Below the pieces are notes generated by a model. The model did no database searches, was not told the DNA's origin, and saw only the letters and a list, made by a program, of their open reading frames with translations. This document shows positions 42,970 through 52,494 of a stretch of DNA of 64,000 bases, piece by piece. The stretch comes from Paralcaligenes sp039935015 (GTDB lineage: Bacteria; Pseudomonadota; Gammaproteobacteria; Burkholderiales; Burkholderiaceae_B): positions 1 through 64,000 of the forward strand of contig JBDTLC010000017.1 in NCBI GenBank assembly GCA_039935015.1. The letters are read 5' to 3'. Position 1 is the stretch's first letter; each line of letters starts with the position of its first letter. Both the position numbers and the translations under genes were made by a program.

Positions 42970-44778
42970 ATGATCAATTTTCACCGGAACCTGCAGCCGC
43001 GCGAACCGCTTGAGGCGCGCATCAGCACGGCAAGTGACAGCATTGATCAGAGCAACTGGTTGCCGCCACAACGGGCTCAGATTCCACAAATCCGCATCGG
43101 CAAGCGCTGGATCAACGTTTTGTGGATACTGCCCATTGCGTTCGTCGTCCTGGTGCTGGGCATCGCCGTCTGCCAGGGTTTGTACAACAGTCTGTGGTTT
43201 CATCAATTCGTGGCGCATTATCCCGGTATTTCCCGGTCGATGCCAGAGGTTCACAGCGGCTACCCGTTGTGGCTGCGGGTGGGTCATTTCCTTAACATGT
43301 TCTTCATGTTTTTCATCATCCGCTCAGGCATTCAGATACTTGCCGATCATCCACGGCTTTATTGGAATCGAAATTGCACGCCAGATACAGACTGGTTCCG
43401 TTTCCTGCACTCGGTGCCCAAGGATCGGGTGTGGACACGCCACGACGATGGCCACGGCCATCCTGTCAGGACTTTAAACGTACTCGTTCCCGCCGAACAG
43501 GTGTGGACGTCCAAAAGCGACGCAGTAACTATTCCAAAATGGTTGGGCATCCCAGGAATTCGCCACACGGTCGGGCCCGCGCGATGGTGGCATTTCTCGG
43601 TCAATCTGCTGTGGGTGCTGAATGGCGTGGCGTTTTACGGGCTGCTCTTCGCCACCGACCAATGGCAACGGCTGGTGCCCACGACGTGGGCGGTCTTTCC
43701 CAACGCGCTGACGGTGCTCGTTCAGTACTGGTCACTGCACTTTCCGGCGGATCATAGCTGGACACAATTTAACGACCTGCAACTTCTCACCTATTTCATC
43801 ACGGTGTTCATCGCCGCGCCGATCCAGATATTCACAGGGTTAATGCAGAGCCCCGCGATCTCGAACAAGTTCGGCTGGCTGGGACGACCGTTTAACCGAC
43901 AGCGGGCCAGAACGATTCATTTCTTTGGACTTCTGTGGTTCGTGTTCTTCATCTTGGTCCACGGAACGTTCGTATTCATAACCGCTGCGCGCTCGAACCT
44001 GAACCAGATGTTCGCCGGAGTGCATAACAGCTCCTGGGACGGGCCGTGGATCTTCGCCCTCGTGGCGGCGGTGCTGATTGCGACCTGGCTCCTCGCATCG
44101 CCTTTGACCATCAGGTTCGCGCGCGTAGTCCAAAACGTCGGAAAGATCATGGTCGGCGGCCTCAAGAGTACGGCGGAAATGTGGAACCCAACAGTTCTGT
44201 ACACCGAAAAGGATATCTCGCCGCATCACTGGGTCAACGGCACGTTGCCGGCCTCCGACGAGTTCAAGACGCTCGAGCAAGACGGGTTCGTGAACTACAA
44301 GTTGCGCGTCGACGGCCTGGTCGAGACCCCGCAGGAGTTTTCCTACGCTGAGCTGAAGGCAATGCCCAAACAAGAGCAGATCACTGAGCACTTCTGCATA
44401 CAGGGATGGTCGGGCGTCGCCAAATGGGGTGGAGTCCCAATGCGCCACATTCTCGACACTGTCAAACCGACCTCGGAGGCCCGATACGTGGTCTTTTATT
44501 CGTTTGGAGAGGGCCTCGATAAGGGCATCTACTACGACGTCCACAACATGCGCAACATGCGACACAAGCTGACCATCCTCGCCTACGAAATGAATGGCTC
44601 GCCCCTGCCGCTGATACACGGGGCGCCTCTTCGATTACGCTGCGAAAACGAATTGGGCTTCAAAATGGTCAAGTGGATTCAGGCGATCGAGTTCGTGCAT
44701 GACTACAAGCAATTGGGCGCCGGCCAAGGCGGCTACAGCGAAGACCATGAGTTCTTCGGAAACAGAATGTCAATTTGA
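42970..44778 (+). CDS. Cytochrome b-type membrane domain fused to a molybdopterin oxidoreductase
   Basis: A 602-residue fusion. Residues about 45-380 hold a YedZ/cytochrome b561-like membrane part with paired histidines (RVGHFLNMFFMFFIIRSG, HFFGLLWFVFFILVHG). The C-terminal 200 residues are a sulfite-oxidase-type Moco domain, with the Mo-ligand cysteine in EHFCIQGWSG and GGVPMRHILD. This looks like MsrPQ (YedYZ) joined in one chain; its substrate could be methionine sulfoxide, sulfite or another. No Tat signal is apparent at the N-terminus, as the first domain is membrane-bound. Confidence 0.8.
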   Translation: MINFHRNLQPREPLEARISTASDSIDQSNWLPPQRAQIPQIRIGKRWINVLWILPIAFVVLVLGIAVCQGLYNSLWFHQFVAHYPGISRSMPEVHSGYPLWLRVGHFLNMFFMFFIIRSGIQILADHPRLYWNRNCTPDTDWFRFLHSVPKDRVWTRHDDGHGHPVRTLNVLVPAEQVWTSKSDAVTIPKWLGIPGIRHTVGPARWWHFSVNLLWVLNGVAFYGLLFATDQWQRLVPTTWAVFPNALTVLVQYWSLHFPADHSWTQFNDLQLLTYFITVFIAAPIQIFTGLMQSPAISNKFGWLGRPFNRQRARTIHFFGLLWFVFFILVHGTFVFITAARSNLNQMFAGVHNSSWDGPWIFALVAAVLIATWLLASPLTIRFARVVQNVGKIMVGGLKSTAEMWNPTVLYTEKDISPHHWVNGTLPASDEFKTLEQDGFVNYKLRVDGLVETPQEFSYAELKAMPKQEQITEHFCIQGWSGVAKWGGVPMRHILDTVKPTSEARYVVFYSFGEGLDKGIYYDVHNMRNMRHKLTILAYEMNGSPLPLIHGAPLRLRCENELGFKMVKWIQAIEFVHDYKQLGAGQGGYSEDHEFFGNRMSI

Positions 44779-44834
44779 ACGGCCAGCGCCAAGCACGGCG
44801 GCCGGACGATAGAACGTCCTATGCCCTGGCACGT

Positions 44835-46163
44835 TCATTTCAGCCAGCCTCCACTGAATCCCGCGCGCAGGAGGCCTTGGCGGATAAATGGGCATTCGCG
44901 CATAAGACGCCAGACAAATTCGCTGCGATAGTTCTCTATCATCAAGACGATCGGACCCTGATTCAGGCTGTAACGCGACGACGACAACCAGCCCACCCCT
45001 TTTCCGTCTTTTTTTAGCGTCGGGTTGAACGACGAATAAAATCCGAATGAACTGTTTGTGTCGTAGGTTCTGGTCGCCAGATACCGCGTTGTAGGCAATA
45101 CCAGTTCGGGCGCGAACGGCAGTGAAGCAATAGCGGCCCATGGAGAAACCGTGCCGTCGTCGGGGCCATACGGTGCGCCGCGAGCACGATAGCCGAAGAA
45201 TTTCCGCTCCCGCCCGTGTATTCGCCGAACCAAAGGTCCTGGACCGTTACTGGCCGTCAACCCCCAGCAACTGCCGTGGTAACTGTCAAAATGATGCGGA
45301 TTGCGTCGTGCGTACTCCCGGTGTACGCAAGTCGCGCGTCGACTATTCTCGAAATAATCCAGACCTTTCTCTGCCATATAAGCATCACGTAGGTCACGGA
45401 AATCAATCCATATATGTGAAAACTGGTGAATGAAAAGCGGCCCGGCGTAAACGTATGAATAGCCGTAAACCTTTTTCCAGCGATACCCCGACAACCACGC
45501 AGAATACGCGTGCGGATCGACCGCATGAGTGGGTGAACCCAGTGCCAGCACATACAGCACCAACGCCTCGCAATAGCCGATCCATCGATAGCGTGAAAAG
45601 CCCTTCTCGGGCGTCCAAGCCAGCGCCAGCGCTGCTCCTCCATTCTGCATCCAGCGCCAGTCGACGCGGCTGTATATTGCCAAGGCCCGTCGCCTGACCT
45701 CTTCTTCCTTCGCGTCGACACCGTCGAAATAACGCGCGGAAAACAGTATCCCTGCAAGAAGAAGTGCCGTGTCGATGACTGAAAGCTCGCAATCGTTCAC
45801 CCGCTCGCCGCTGACCATGTCCAAGAAATGGAAGAAGAACCCTTTGTGGCCAATGCGACGCGGTGTGTCGCCCTTCTCGGTCGTGTCGAAAAAACGCAAG
45901 GCGGCAAGCGTAAGTGCCAGTGCCTCACCGCGACTGATCCAGCCGCGCTCAACGGCAACCGGGTAGGAGGACAAGGCGAAGCCTACCGCAGCGGTGCTGC
46001 AAGCGCTGCCCTCCTTGTTGGAATCGGGAACTAAACCGTTCTCGCGACACGCGAAAATATGAAAAAAATGGAACGAATCATATTGAATTTTCTCCAAAAG
46101 ATCTTCGTCGCTGCAAGCATCCAGCGTGTTGTCTAGCGATGGTGAAAGTGAGTTCTTGTTCAC
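44835..46163 (-). CDS. Glucoamylase-like glycoside hydrolase (PF10091/GH144-like)
   Basis: A 442-residue (alpha/alpha)6-barrel protein with QYDSFHFFHIFAC, DTALLLAGILFSARYF, YGYSYVYAGPLFIHQFSHIW and ENYRSEFVWRLM, a pattern typical of the glycoamylase family. GH144 members cleave beta-1,2-glucans. No signal peptide. The ATG overlaps the GH39 gene by ATGA. Whether it is cytoplasmic or exported otherwise is unknown; the substrate is inferred only at family level. Confidence 0.78.
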   Translation of the reverse strand: MNKNSLSPSLDNTLDACSDEDLLEKIQYDSFHFFHIFACRENGLVPDSNKEGSACSTAAVGFALSSYPVAVERGWISRGEALALTLAALRFFDTTEKGDTPRRIGHKGFFFHFLDMVSGERVNDCELSVIDTALLLAGILFSARYFDGVDAKEEEVRRRALAIYSRVDWRWMQNGGAALALAWTPEKGFSRYRWIGYCEALVLYVLALGSPTHAVDPHAYSAWLSGYRWKKVYGYSYVYAGPLFIHQFSHIWIDFRDLRDAYMAEKGLDYFENSRRATCVHREYARRNPHHFDSYHGSCWGLTASNGPGPLVRRIHGRERKFFGYRARGAPYGPDDGTVSPWAAIASLPFAPELVLPTTRYLATRTYDTNSSFGFYSSFNPTLKKDGKGVGWLSSSRYSLNQGPIVLMIENYRSEFVWRLMRECPFIRQGLLRAGFSGGWLK

Positions 46164-47596
46164 GCAACAGACTCCAGCGTGATGCTCGCTATGCCGTTCG
46201 GTGGCACGTCCAGGTGGAAAATAACACCATCGTTCGTATCTTGCACGGAAATGATCTCGCGCCGCAATTCGGAGGCTGAGTGCAACGCTTCGAGTTCGGG
46301 CCGGTTCGGATAGGGCGAGCTACCAAGTTTCTCCCAGAGGCGGCGCGGGTTGCAGTGACCCTCGTCGATACGCTCGATCCAGGCGACGCTCGGCCGGGAA
46401 GCGCCGTGGAGACGCATGCTGACCGATTCGCTTTGTATTGGATGGCCTGGAAAGGCCCGATTGACAAGCAACACGACAATCTGCGCGCGATTACGCACGA
46501 CCCACGCGTCGACAGTCGCATGGCTGCCTTCGACAGCGAGTCGCTCGTGGCCCAAACGATGCAACAACTGGAAGGCACGATAACTTGGCTTTGCAATGCC
46601 GTGAATCGTGAGCAAGCCGAACCCCCCGTGGAACGGAACGGATGAAAAATAGTTCTCCGCAAAAATATCGGAAAACGTCCAATAGCTATACCCCTTTACC
46701 AGGCCAGCAACATCGAGGAAGTTTTTCAGAATGAAGGCGGCAGCGTACGACTCGTCGTGCAAGTGAAAGAAGGGGTTCGAAGAACTACTCCATTCGGTGT
46801 AATAGACTGGTTTTCCACGTGCCGCCCCCACAGTGTCCTGAACATGCGCCCGCAACACGCCGCGCACTGCCAGAGATAGCTGCTTCCTGGTATCGTCGCC
46901 AGGTTTGCCCAGCGCATCGGTCGGGTAATGGTGTGTTGAGATGAAATCTGCAGGCAAATTGTTATGTTCGCAGAAGTCCACGAAATCTTTTATCCATCCG
47001 TTGCTAGCGGTTGCGGGACCACCCACCTGGAGTTCCGCATCAACCGCCTTGATGGCCTTGACCGTGTACCGGTACAGCATAAAATAGCCGTCTTGGCCGC
47101 CCGTCCAGAACGCGTCCAGATTGGGCTCGTTCCAGACCTCAAAAAACCATTGGCGCACCTCGTCTATGCCATAGCGTTCGACCCAATGACTGACCAGCGT
47201 ATGGATCATGGTTGCCCATTGTTCGTAATCATTGGGCGGTGTGATGTCGCCACGAAAACTAAATACCGTCTTGTCGCCGGAGGCAAGTGCGGTTGGCATA
47301 AAGCTCAGCTCGACAAACGGCCTCATGCCGATGCCCACAAGAAAATCGAATATTTGGTCGCAGTTGAAAAAGCCGTACAACAACTTGCCCTGTTCGATGA
47401 GCACCGTCCCCATATCGTCCGACAAGATCGCGTGAAATCGCACATGACGGCAGCCGAGTTCGGCTCTCGCCCGGCGCATCTGGGTCTGCCAATCGGCGCG
47501 TAGCGCAAGATGAGCGCGGCCGCTGCCGATCGTGTGCGACCAGACATGCTCGAGTGCAACGCCAGGTTCGTGAAGATTGCAATCAAATTGTGTCAT
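46160..47596 (-). CDS. Glycoside hydrolase family 39
   Basis: A 478-residue TIM-barrel hydrolase. FFEVWNEPNLDAFW carries the acid/base glutamate (NEP), and VYYTEWSSSSNP supplies the nucleophile Glu. These are GH39 beta-xylosidase/iduronidase signatures. AAGAAGG precedes ATG 47596. No signal peptide, so it may process an imported or cytosolic sugar conjugate together with the neighbouring glucoamylase-like enzyme. Confidence 0.8.
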   Translation of the reverse strand: MTQFDCNLHEPGVALEHVWSHTIGSGRAHLALRADWQTQMRRARAELGCRHVRFHAILSDDMGTVLIEQGKLLYGFFNCDQIFDFLVGIGMRPFVELSFMPTALASGDKTVFSFRGDITPPNDYEQWATMIHTLVSHWVERYGIDEVRQWFFEVWNEPNLDAFWTGGQDGYFMLYRYTVKAIKAVDAELQVGGPATASNGWIKDFVDFCEHNNLPADFISTHHYPTDALGKPGDDTRKQLSLAVRGVLRAHVQDTVGAARGKPVYYTEWSSSSNPFFHLHDESYAAAFILKNFLDVAGLVKGYSYWTFSDIFAENYFSSVPFHGGFGLLTIHGIAKPSYRAFQLLHRLGHERLAVEGSHATVDAWVVRNRAQIVVLLVNRAFPGHPIQSESVSMRLHGASRPSVAWIERIDEGHCNPRRLWEKLGSSPYPNRPELEALHSASELRREIISVQDTNDGVIFHLDVPPNGIASITLESVA

Positions 47597-47715
47597 GTGA
47601 AACCTTCTTTTTCGTTTGTCTGGCGCATCTTCCCAGTCATGTCGCGGCAAGGCGGCAATTTTTTACAAAATTGCCATGTTTGCGATCAGTATAAGGAGCC
47701 ATACTCATATCTGTA

Positions 47716-47731
47716 TGTTCGCTACCGTACC
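47716..47731. promoter_or_regulatory. Palindrome TGTNCG-N4-CGNACA (one mismatch)
   Basis: TGTTCGCTACCGTACC, between the GH39 gene (120 bp) and the GMC gene (107 bp), so it could control both glycosidase and oxidoreductase operons. Confidence 0.5.
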
Positions 47732-47837
47732 GAAAACCCGTAACCTGCGGCACCATACTGGCAAGGAAGCGCGGTAGAGCAAAGGCACGTCGCCGTCTGG
47801 CGAGCACTTCGCAGGCGAAACACATCAGGAACCGAGT

Positions 47838-49451
47838 ATGGCTGTCCAGCATTACGATCTTATAGTAATAGGCACCGGTCCGGGCGGCGCGGCATTGGCC
47901 CACCGGTTGGCTCCCACCGGCAAAAAGATAATGATCTTCGAACGTGGCGATTATTTGCCACGGTGTATGGACAATTGGAATCCTCACAAGGTCTTTGTGG
48001 AAGGCATTTATCAAGCGCCTGACACCTGGTACGGTAAGGACGGTGAGACGTTCCATCCGGGCCTGCACTATTACGTAGGCGGTAATTCCAAGGTATACGG
48101 CGCAGCCTTATTTCGCCTGCGCGAGCGTGACTTCGACGAGATTCGCCACGTCGATGGCTTATCTCCCGCGTGGCCGCTGAAATACGACATGTTCGAGCCG
48201 TATTACGCGCAAGCCGAGCGGCTGTTTCACGTGCACGGAGAACGGGGCGAGGACCCGAACGAACCTCATTCCAGTGGGCCGTACCCATTTTCGGCGATCG
48301 CGCATGAACCCCGCATCCAGACACTGAGCGATAGTTTTGCAGCAGACGGCCTGCATCCATTTCATCTGCCGCTGGGCGTTCTACTCGACGAAAAGGACGG
48401 CAAGCCGACGCCTGCCAGCATCTGTTTTCGCAACCCGTACTTCGATGGCTTTCCCAGCCCGCTAAACGGCAAGGCCGACGCGCAAGTAATGTGTATCGAT
48501 CCAATGCTTGCGGCTCACAACAACGTCACTCTGCTCACCAATGCCTATGTGTCCAGGCTCGACACCGACGCCTCCGGTCGCATCATCAACGCGGTGCAGG
48601 TCGAACGCGATGGCACAAAAGAAACCTATTCGGCCGATATCGTGGTGGTAGCCTGTGGTGCACTAAGTTCGGCGCTGCTGCTGCTGCGTTCAGCCACCGA
48701 TAAACACCCCAACGGCTTGGCCAATGGCTCGGGCCAGGTTGGACGCAACTACATGCGTCACAATCAGTCCATATTGATGGCCATGCTACGCGAACCCAAT
48801 GAGACAATTTTTCAGAAGACCCTTGCCCTGAGCGATTTTTATTTCGGCGCCGATGACTGGGAGTATCCGCTCGGCCTGATTCAGATGTGCGCGGTCACGC
48901 ACGCCGATCAGATTCGCGGCGAAGCACTTCCATCGTGGCTGGAGTGGTTGCCAGAGATGCCATTTGAAAAAATAGCAAAATATTCCATGAATTTCTGGTT
49001 GTCCAGCGAGGATTTGCCGCGTCAGGAGAACCGCATCCGCTACGATAGCGACCGGGTGGTGCTGGATCTCACCGAAAACAACTTAGAGGCGCACCGTCGC
49101 TTGAAGGACAAGCTGGAAAAATTGATGAGCCGCAATGGTGCGCTTCCGCACCTGTGGGAACGCAAGCTCTATTTTGGCAAGGACATTCCGATCGGCGGCA
49201 CCGCCCACCAAGCCGGCACCGCTCGCTTCGGTACAGATCCGAATACCTCGGTGCTCGACCTCGATTGCAAGGCTCACGAATTAGACAACTTGTACGTCGC
49301 CGACGCGAGCTTCTTCCCCTCGATCGGCGCGGTGAATCCCACTCTGACCATCATTGCCAATGCGTTGCGCGTCGCCGACCATATTAAGGACCGACTCGGT
49401 GCATCCGTTCCGACTGCCGTAGCCAACATTTGCAGGAGAAGCGACGCATGA
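47838..49451 (+). CDS. GMC-family sugar oxidoreductase
   Basis: A 537-residue flavoprotein of the glucose-methanol-choline family: YDLIVIGTGPGGAALAHRL (FAD), YVGGNSKVYGAAL, and the catalytic histidine region GGTAHQAGTARFG followed by NPTLTIIANALR. Family members oxidise alcohols or sugars to lactones or keto-sugars. It begins the operon GMC-DoxX-cupin-SMP30-VOC (overlapping starts). The periplasmic or cytoplasmic site is unclear; there is no signal peptide. Confidence 0.85.
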   Translation: MAVQHYDLIVIGTGPGGAALAHRLAPTGKKIMIFERGDYLPRCMDNWNPHKVFVEGIYQAPDTWYGKDGETFHPGLHYYVGGNSKVYGAALFRLRERDFDEIRHVDGLSPAWPLKYDMFEPYYAQAERLFHVHGERGEDPNEPHSSGPYPFSAIAHEPRIQTLSDSFAADGLHPFHLPLGVLLDEKDGKPTPASICFRNPYFDGFPSPLNGKADAQVMCIDPMLAAHNNVTLLTNAYVSRLDTDASGRIINAVQVERDGTKETYSADIVVVACGALSSALLLLRSATDKHPNGLANGSGQVGRNYMRHNQSILMAMLREPNETIFQKTLALSDFYFGADDWEYPLGLIQMCAVTHADQIRGEALPSWLEWLPEMPFEKIAKYSMNFWLSSEDLPRQENRIRYDSDRVVLDLTENNLEAHRRLKDKLEKLMSRNGALPHLWERKLYFGKDIPIGGTAHQAGTARFGTDPNTSVLDLDCKAHELDNLYVADASFFPSIGAVNPTLTIIANALRVADHIKDRLGASVPTAVANICRRSDA

Positions 49452-49996
49452 CTTGGCTGTACGTCTTTCTGGTTCCGCTCATAGCCCGTATCTGTCTTGT
49501 CGTCCTGTTTCCTTTCAGCGCACTTGACAAGATTTTGGACTGGGATGATGCCCTGAAGCAGGCCCAATCCAGCTTTGTACCTACCGGCATCGCTCCGGGG
49601 TTGCTGGTGCTCGCGATCGTCGTCGAATTCGTGGCGCCGTTCTGCATTGTGACCGGCTGGCATGATCGCCTAGCTGCGCTTGTGCTTGCGGGCTTCTGCG
49701 TCGCGACGGCACTGCTCTATCACAACTTCTGGAGATATCCAGACTTCTGGATCAAGGGCGACAGCAAGGCACGCAGTCATTTTTGGGATTTTCTCAAGAA
49801 CTTCGGGCTGGTCGGCGGCCTGCTGCTCGTCACTTTTGGCACAGCGCTCGTTCCTGCCGACCGGGTGGCCTCCCATTTATTGCCTTCGGACCCACTTTAC
49901 TCACGGAACGCGCCATTGACGCCGCCTACGCCGTCAATACTAAGATCTGACCCGTCAAACAAAGATACACACGCAAACGGAGCCATACAGCAATGA
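49448..49996 (+). CDS. DoxX-family membrane protein
   Basis: A 182-residue protein with four hydrophobic helices and a central FPFSALDKILDWDDALKQAQ loop, typical of DoxX. ATGA overlap with the GMC gene and with the cupin gene downstream. A DoxX partner next to a sugar oxidoreductase suggests transfer of electrons to the membrane quinone pool; that is inference. It is unrelated in context to bufD. Confidence 0.8.
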   Translation: MTWLYVFLVPLIARICLVVLFPFSALDKILDWDDALKQAQSSFVPTGIAPGLLVLAIVVEFVAPFCIVTGWHDRLAALVLAGFCVATALLYHNFWRYPDFWIKGDSKARSHFWDFLKNFGLVGGLLLVTFGTALVPADRVASHLLPSDPLYSRNAPLTPPTPSILRSDPSNKDTHANGAIQQ

Positions 49997-50460
49997 CTAG
50001 TCATCAAGAAGACGTGAAGTACACAGAGAAACCTACAGTGCCCTATTGGCACATCTGGACTGACGCGGACGGCGTCAGCCATCAAACCCGTTGCATGCTG
50101 GAGCACTTTGAGCTCGCAAGCGTCGGTAACGCTGACCCGCAATGGAACAATAAGCAGAAACGAACCGAAGCTACCGTCGTGTTCACTGTGCTCCCGGTTG
50201 GATGGGTTGGCGAATGGCACGAGAACCCGAGTCCGCAATGGATTTTGCCGCTATCGGGGCGTTGGTTCGTCGAATCAATGGACGGCACCCGGGTCGAGAT
50301 GGGTGCGGGCGAGCTATCGCGAGGCGAGGACCAAAACTGCATCCCCAACAAACAAGGCAACAAAGGCCACCGTTCGGGCACGCTGGAAGACGCGCCGTGT
50401 GTGCTGCTGTGCGTGCAATGTCACGTGACACCCGTGCGCGAAGCCTGCCACATCAAGTGA
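49993..50460 (+). CDS. Cupin-domain protein
   Basis: A 155-residue single-domain beta-barrel with WHENPSPQWILPLSGRWFVESMDG and a second motif with GHRSGT. The histidine/glutamate metal ligands are partly visible. ATGA overlap with DoxX. Function unknown; cupins of this length often bind sugar acids or act as isomerases. Confidence 0.72.
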   Translation: MTSHQEDVKYTEKPTVPYWHIWTDADGVSHQTRCMLEHFELASVGNADPQWNNKQKRTEATVVFTVLPVGWVGEWHENPSPQWILPLSGRWFVESMDGTRVEMGAGELSRGEDQNCIPNKQGNKGHRSGTLEDAPCVLLCVQCHVTPVREACHIK

Positions 50461-50470
50461 GGAAAGAGTT

Positions 50471-51388
50471 ATGGACACCGGCATGGACAACATCGAAATT
50501 ATCGACAAGCGCTTCAAGTCCTGCGTGTTGCCCAATGCGCCGCTGGAGAAACTGGGTGAAGGCTTCCGCTGGCTGGAGGGCCCAGTGTGGTTCGCAGACA
50601 TGCAGTGCCTGCTGGTCAGCGACATCCCCAATAACCGGATCATGCGCTGGACCGAATCCGGTGGCGTATCGGTATTTCGCGAGCCCTCTAACTTTGCCAA
50701 TGGCCACACCAGGGACCACCAAGGCAGGCTGGTTGGCTGCTCGCACCATGGGCGGTGCATCACACGCACTGAATTCGATGGCACCCTCACGACCCTTGTT
50801 GATCGCTACCAGGGCAAGCGCCTCAATTCGCCCAACGACATCGTAGTCAAAAGTGATGGCACGATATGGTTCAGTGACCCGACGTTCGGCATCACCCGGG
50901 ATTATGAGGGTGGCAAGCAGGAATCCGAGTTGCAGCCTAATCTGTACCGTTTCGATCCTGGCGATGGCTCGCTGACGGTTATCGCCGATGATTTCAAGGG
51001 CCCGAACGGTCTATGTTTCTCGCCTGACGAAAAGCGGCTTTACGTGGCCGAGTGCGGGCCGCCGTTCGCGCAGAACCCCGAACAACACATCCGCGTATAC
51101 GATGTGGCAGACGATGGCAAGACAGTAATCAATGCACGAGTGTTCCATAAGGTTGAACCCGGCGTGGCGGACGGCTTTCGCTGCGACACAGAAGGCAACA
51201 TCTGGACAAGCGCCGCCGACGGTGTGCACTGCATTGATCCGGCCGGCAATTTAATGGGAAAGCTCAAGGTGCCTTTCGTGGTTTCCAATCTGACTTTCGG
51301 TGGCCGCAACCGTAGCCGTCTATTCATCTGTGGTTCGCAAACATTGTTCGCGCAGTACGTCAATCGACGTGGCGCGCAGAATCCGTGA
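50471..51388 (+). CDS. SMP-30/gluconolactonase-family lactonase
   Basis: A 305-residue six-blade beta-propeller. The signatures are LEGPVWFADMQCLLVSDI, RLNSPNDIVVKSDGTIWFSDPTFGI and GPNGLCFSPDEKRLYVAE, and the metal ligands of SMP-30 lactonases (Glu, Asn, Asp). It hydrolyses sugar lactones, the likely product of the GMC oxidoreductase upstream. A GGAAAG site precedes the ATG. Reading frame and length are as expected. Confidence 0.85.
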   Translation: MDTGMDNIEIIDKRFKSCVLPNAPLEKLGEGFRWLEGPVWFADMQCLLVSDIPNNRIMRWTESGGVSVFREPSNFANGHTRDHQGRLVGCSHHGRCITRTEFDGTLTTLVDRYQGKRLNSPNDIVVKSDGTIWFSDPTFGITRDYEGGKQESELQPNLYRFDPGDGSLTVIADDFKGPNGLCFSPDEKRLYVAECGPPFAQNPEQHIRVYDVADDGKTVINARVFHKVEPGVADGFRCDTEGNIWTSAADGVHCIDPAGNLMGKLKVPFVVSNLTFGGRNRSRLFICGSQTLFAQYVNRRGAQNP

Positions 51389-52302
51389 ACGCGGGCGTAC
51401 AACGGCTGCTGTGGATTGGCCGAAATGTCGCCGACCTAGATCGTGCAGTCGCCTTTTACTGCGATGCCCTGGGCTTTCGGGTCGAGCAAAGTGCGGAAGT
51501 GGCGCCGCTGACTTGGCCAAGCCTGCAAGGTATAGTCAAACCGCCCACGCGCAGCGCGCGGCTGTCGCTCGGCTCTCAGCGCATCGAGCTGAGCGAATTT
51601 CCGGATGCTATCCCATATCCGCCCGGGGCCACTAGCGCTGATCTCTGTTTTCAGCATTGCGCGGTCGTGGTCAATGACATGGATGCTGCCTATGCACGCC
51701 TGTTACAGCACGGCGGCGGGACGGCTATTAGCACCGAAGGCCCGCAACGCCTGCCACCGACGAGCGGAAGTGTAACAGCGTTCAAATTTCGCGATGCGGA
51801 TGGCCATCCGTTGGAGCTGATTTCGTTTCCGCTGGGGAGCGGAGACCGGGTCTGGCAGCAGCATGCTGGTGGCCCGACGCTTGGCATTGACCACATAGCA
51901 ATCAGCGTGAGCAATGTCGAACGAAGCATCACGTTCTATCGACTGCTTGGTTTCGAGATCTCTTCGCGCAGCGTGAATCGCGGCGCTGAGCAGCAACGCC
52001 TGGATGGCCTTGCGCAGGTCGAGGTGGACGTCATAGCGCTGCAACCTGGCATGGCAGAGACACCGCATCTCGAACTGCTCGGGTACCGGATCCCGTATGG
52101 CCGAAAATTCCCGAACGTGGGCGCCTGCGCTATTAGCGCGGACCGGGTGGCACTGAAAACGCGAAGCCTGCCGGTGTTACTTGACAAATTAGGCGATGAG
52201 AATGCGAGCCACGTCACGACCAGCCTGATAGTTTCGACCAAAATTCCGCAAATTGCATGGCTGTCCGATCCAGATGGGCATTGGTTGGTTCTGATCGAAT
52301 AG
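51385..52302 (+). CDS. Two-domain VOC (glyoxalase-like) protein
   Basis: A 305-residue protein with two VOC modules: residues about 1-145 (LLWIGRNVADLDRAVAFYCDALGF...FRDADGHPLELI) and 160-305 (GIDHIAISVSNVERSITFYRLLGF...LSDPDGHWLVLIE). GTG start overlaps the SMP-30 stop as GTGA. Members include dioxygenases and isomerases. The reaction is unknown; it may act on a downstream product of sugar oxidation. Confidence 0.78.
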   Translation: MNAGVQRLLWIGRNVADLDRAVAFYCDALGFRVEQSAEVAPLTWPSLQGIVKPPTRSARLSLGSQRIELSEFPDAIPYPPGATSADLCFQHCAVVVNDMDAAYARLLQHGGGTAISTEGPQRLPPTSGSVTAFKFRDADGHPLELISFPLGSGDRVWQQHAGGPTLGIDHIAISVSNVERSITFYRLLGFEISSRSVNRGAEQQRLDGLAQVEVDVIALQPGMAETPHLELLGYRIPYGRKFPNVGACAISADRVALKTRSLPVLLDKLGDENASHVTTSLIVSTKIPQIAWLSDPDGHWLVLIE

Positions 52303-52397
52303 CTCAAAATATAACAAGAAACTAATGGAAGATGATGTCGATTGCTCTCCAGAAAAGCCTCCACACGGTGGACGGCGACAACATTTTTAATAGTATG

Positions 52398-52413
52398 TGT
52401 GCGCCAACGTACA
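52398..52413. promoter_or_regulatory. Palindrome TGTNCG-N4-CGNACA (exact)
   Basis: TGTGCGCCAACGTACA, 82 bp before the GTG start of cyoA in a 192-bp gap. The closest of the sites to its gene. Confidence 0.6.
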
Positions 52414-52494
52414 TAGCCGAGAGAAAAAAAGTGTCAATATCGAAATTAAAGTCGCATTGGTAGTGGTGGAAAATGAAACGAGGGACGCCTCATC

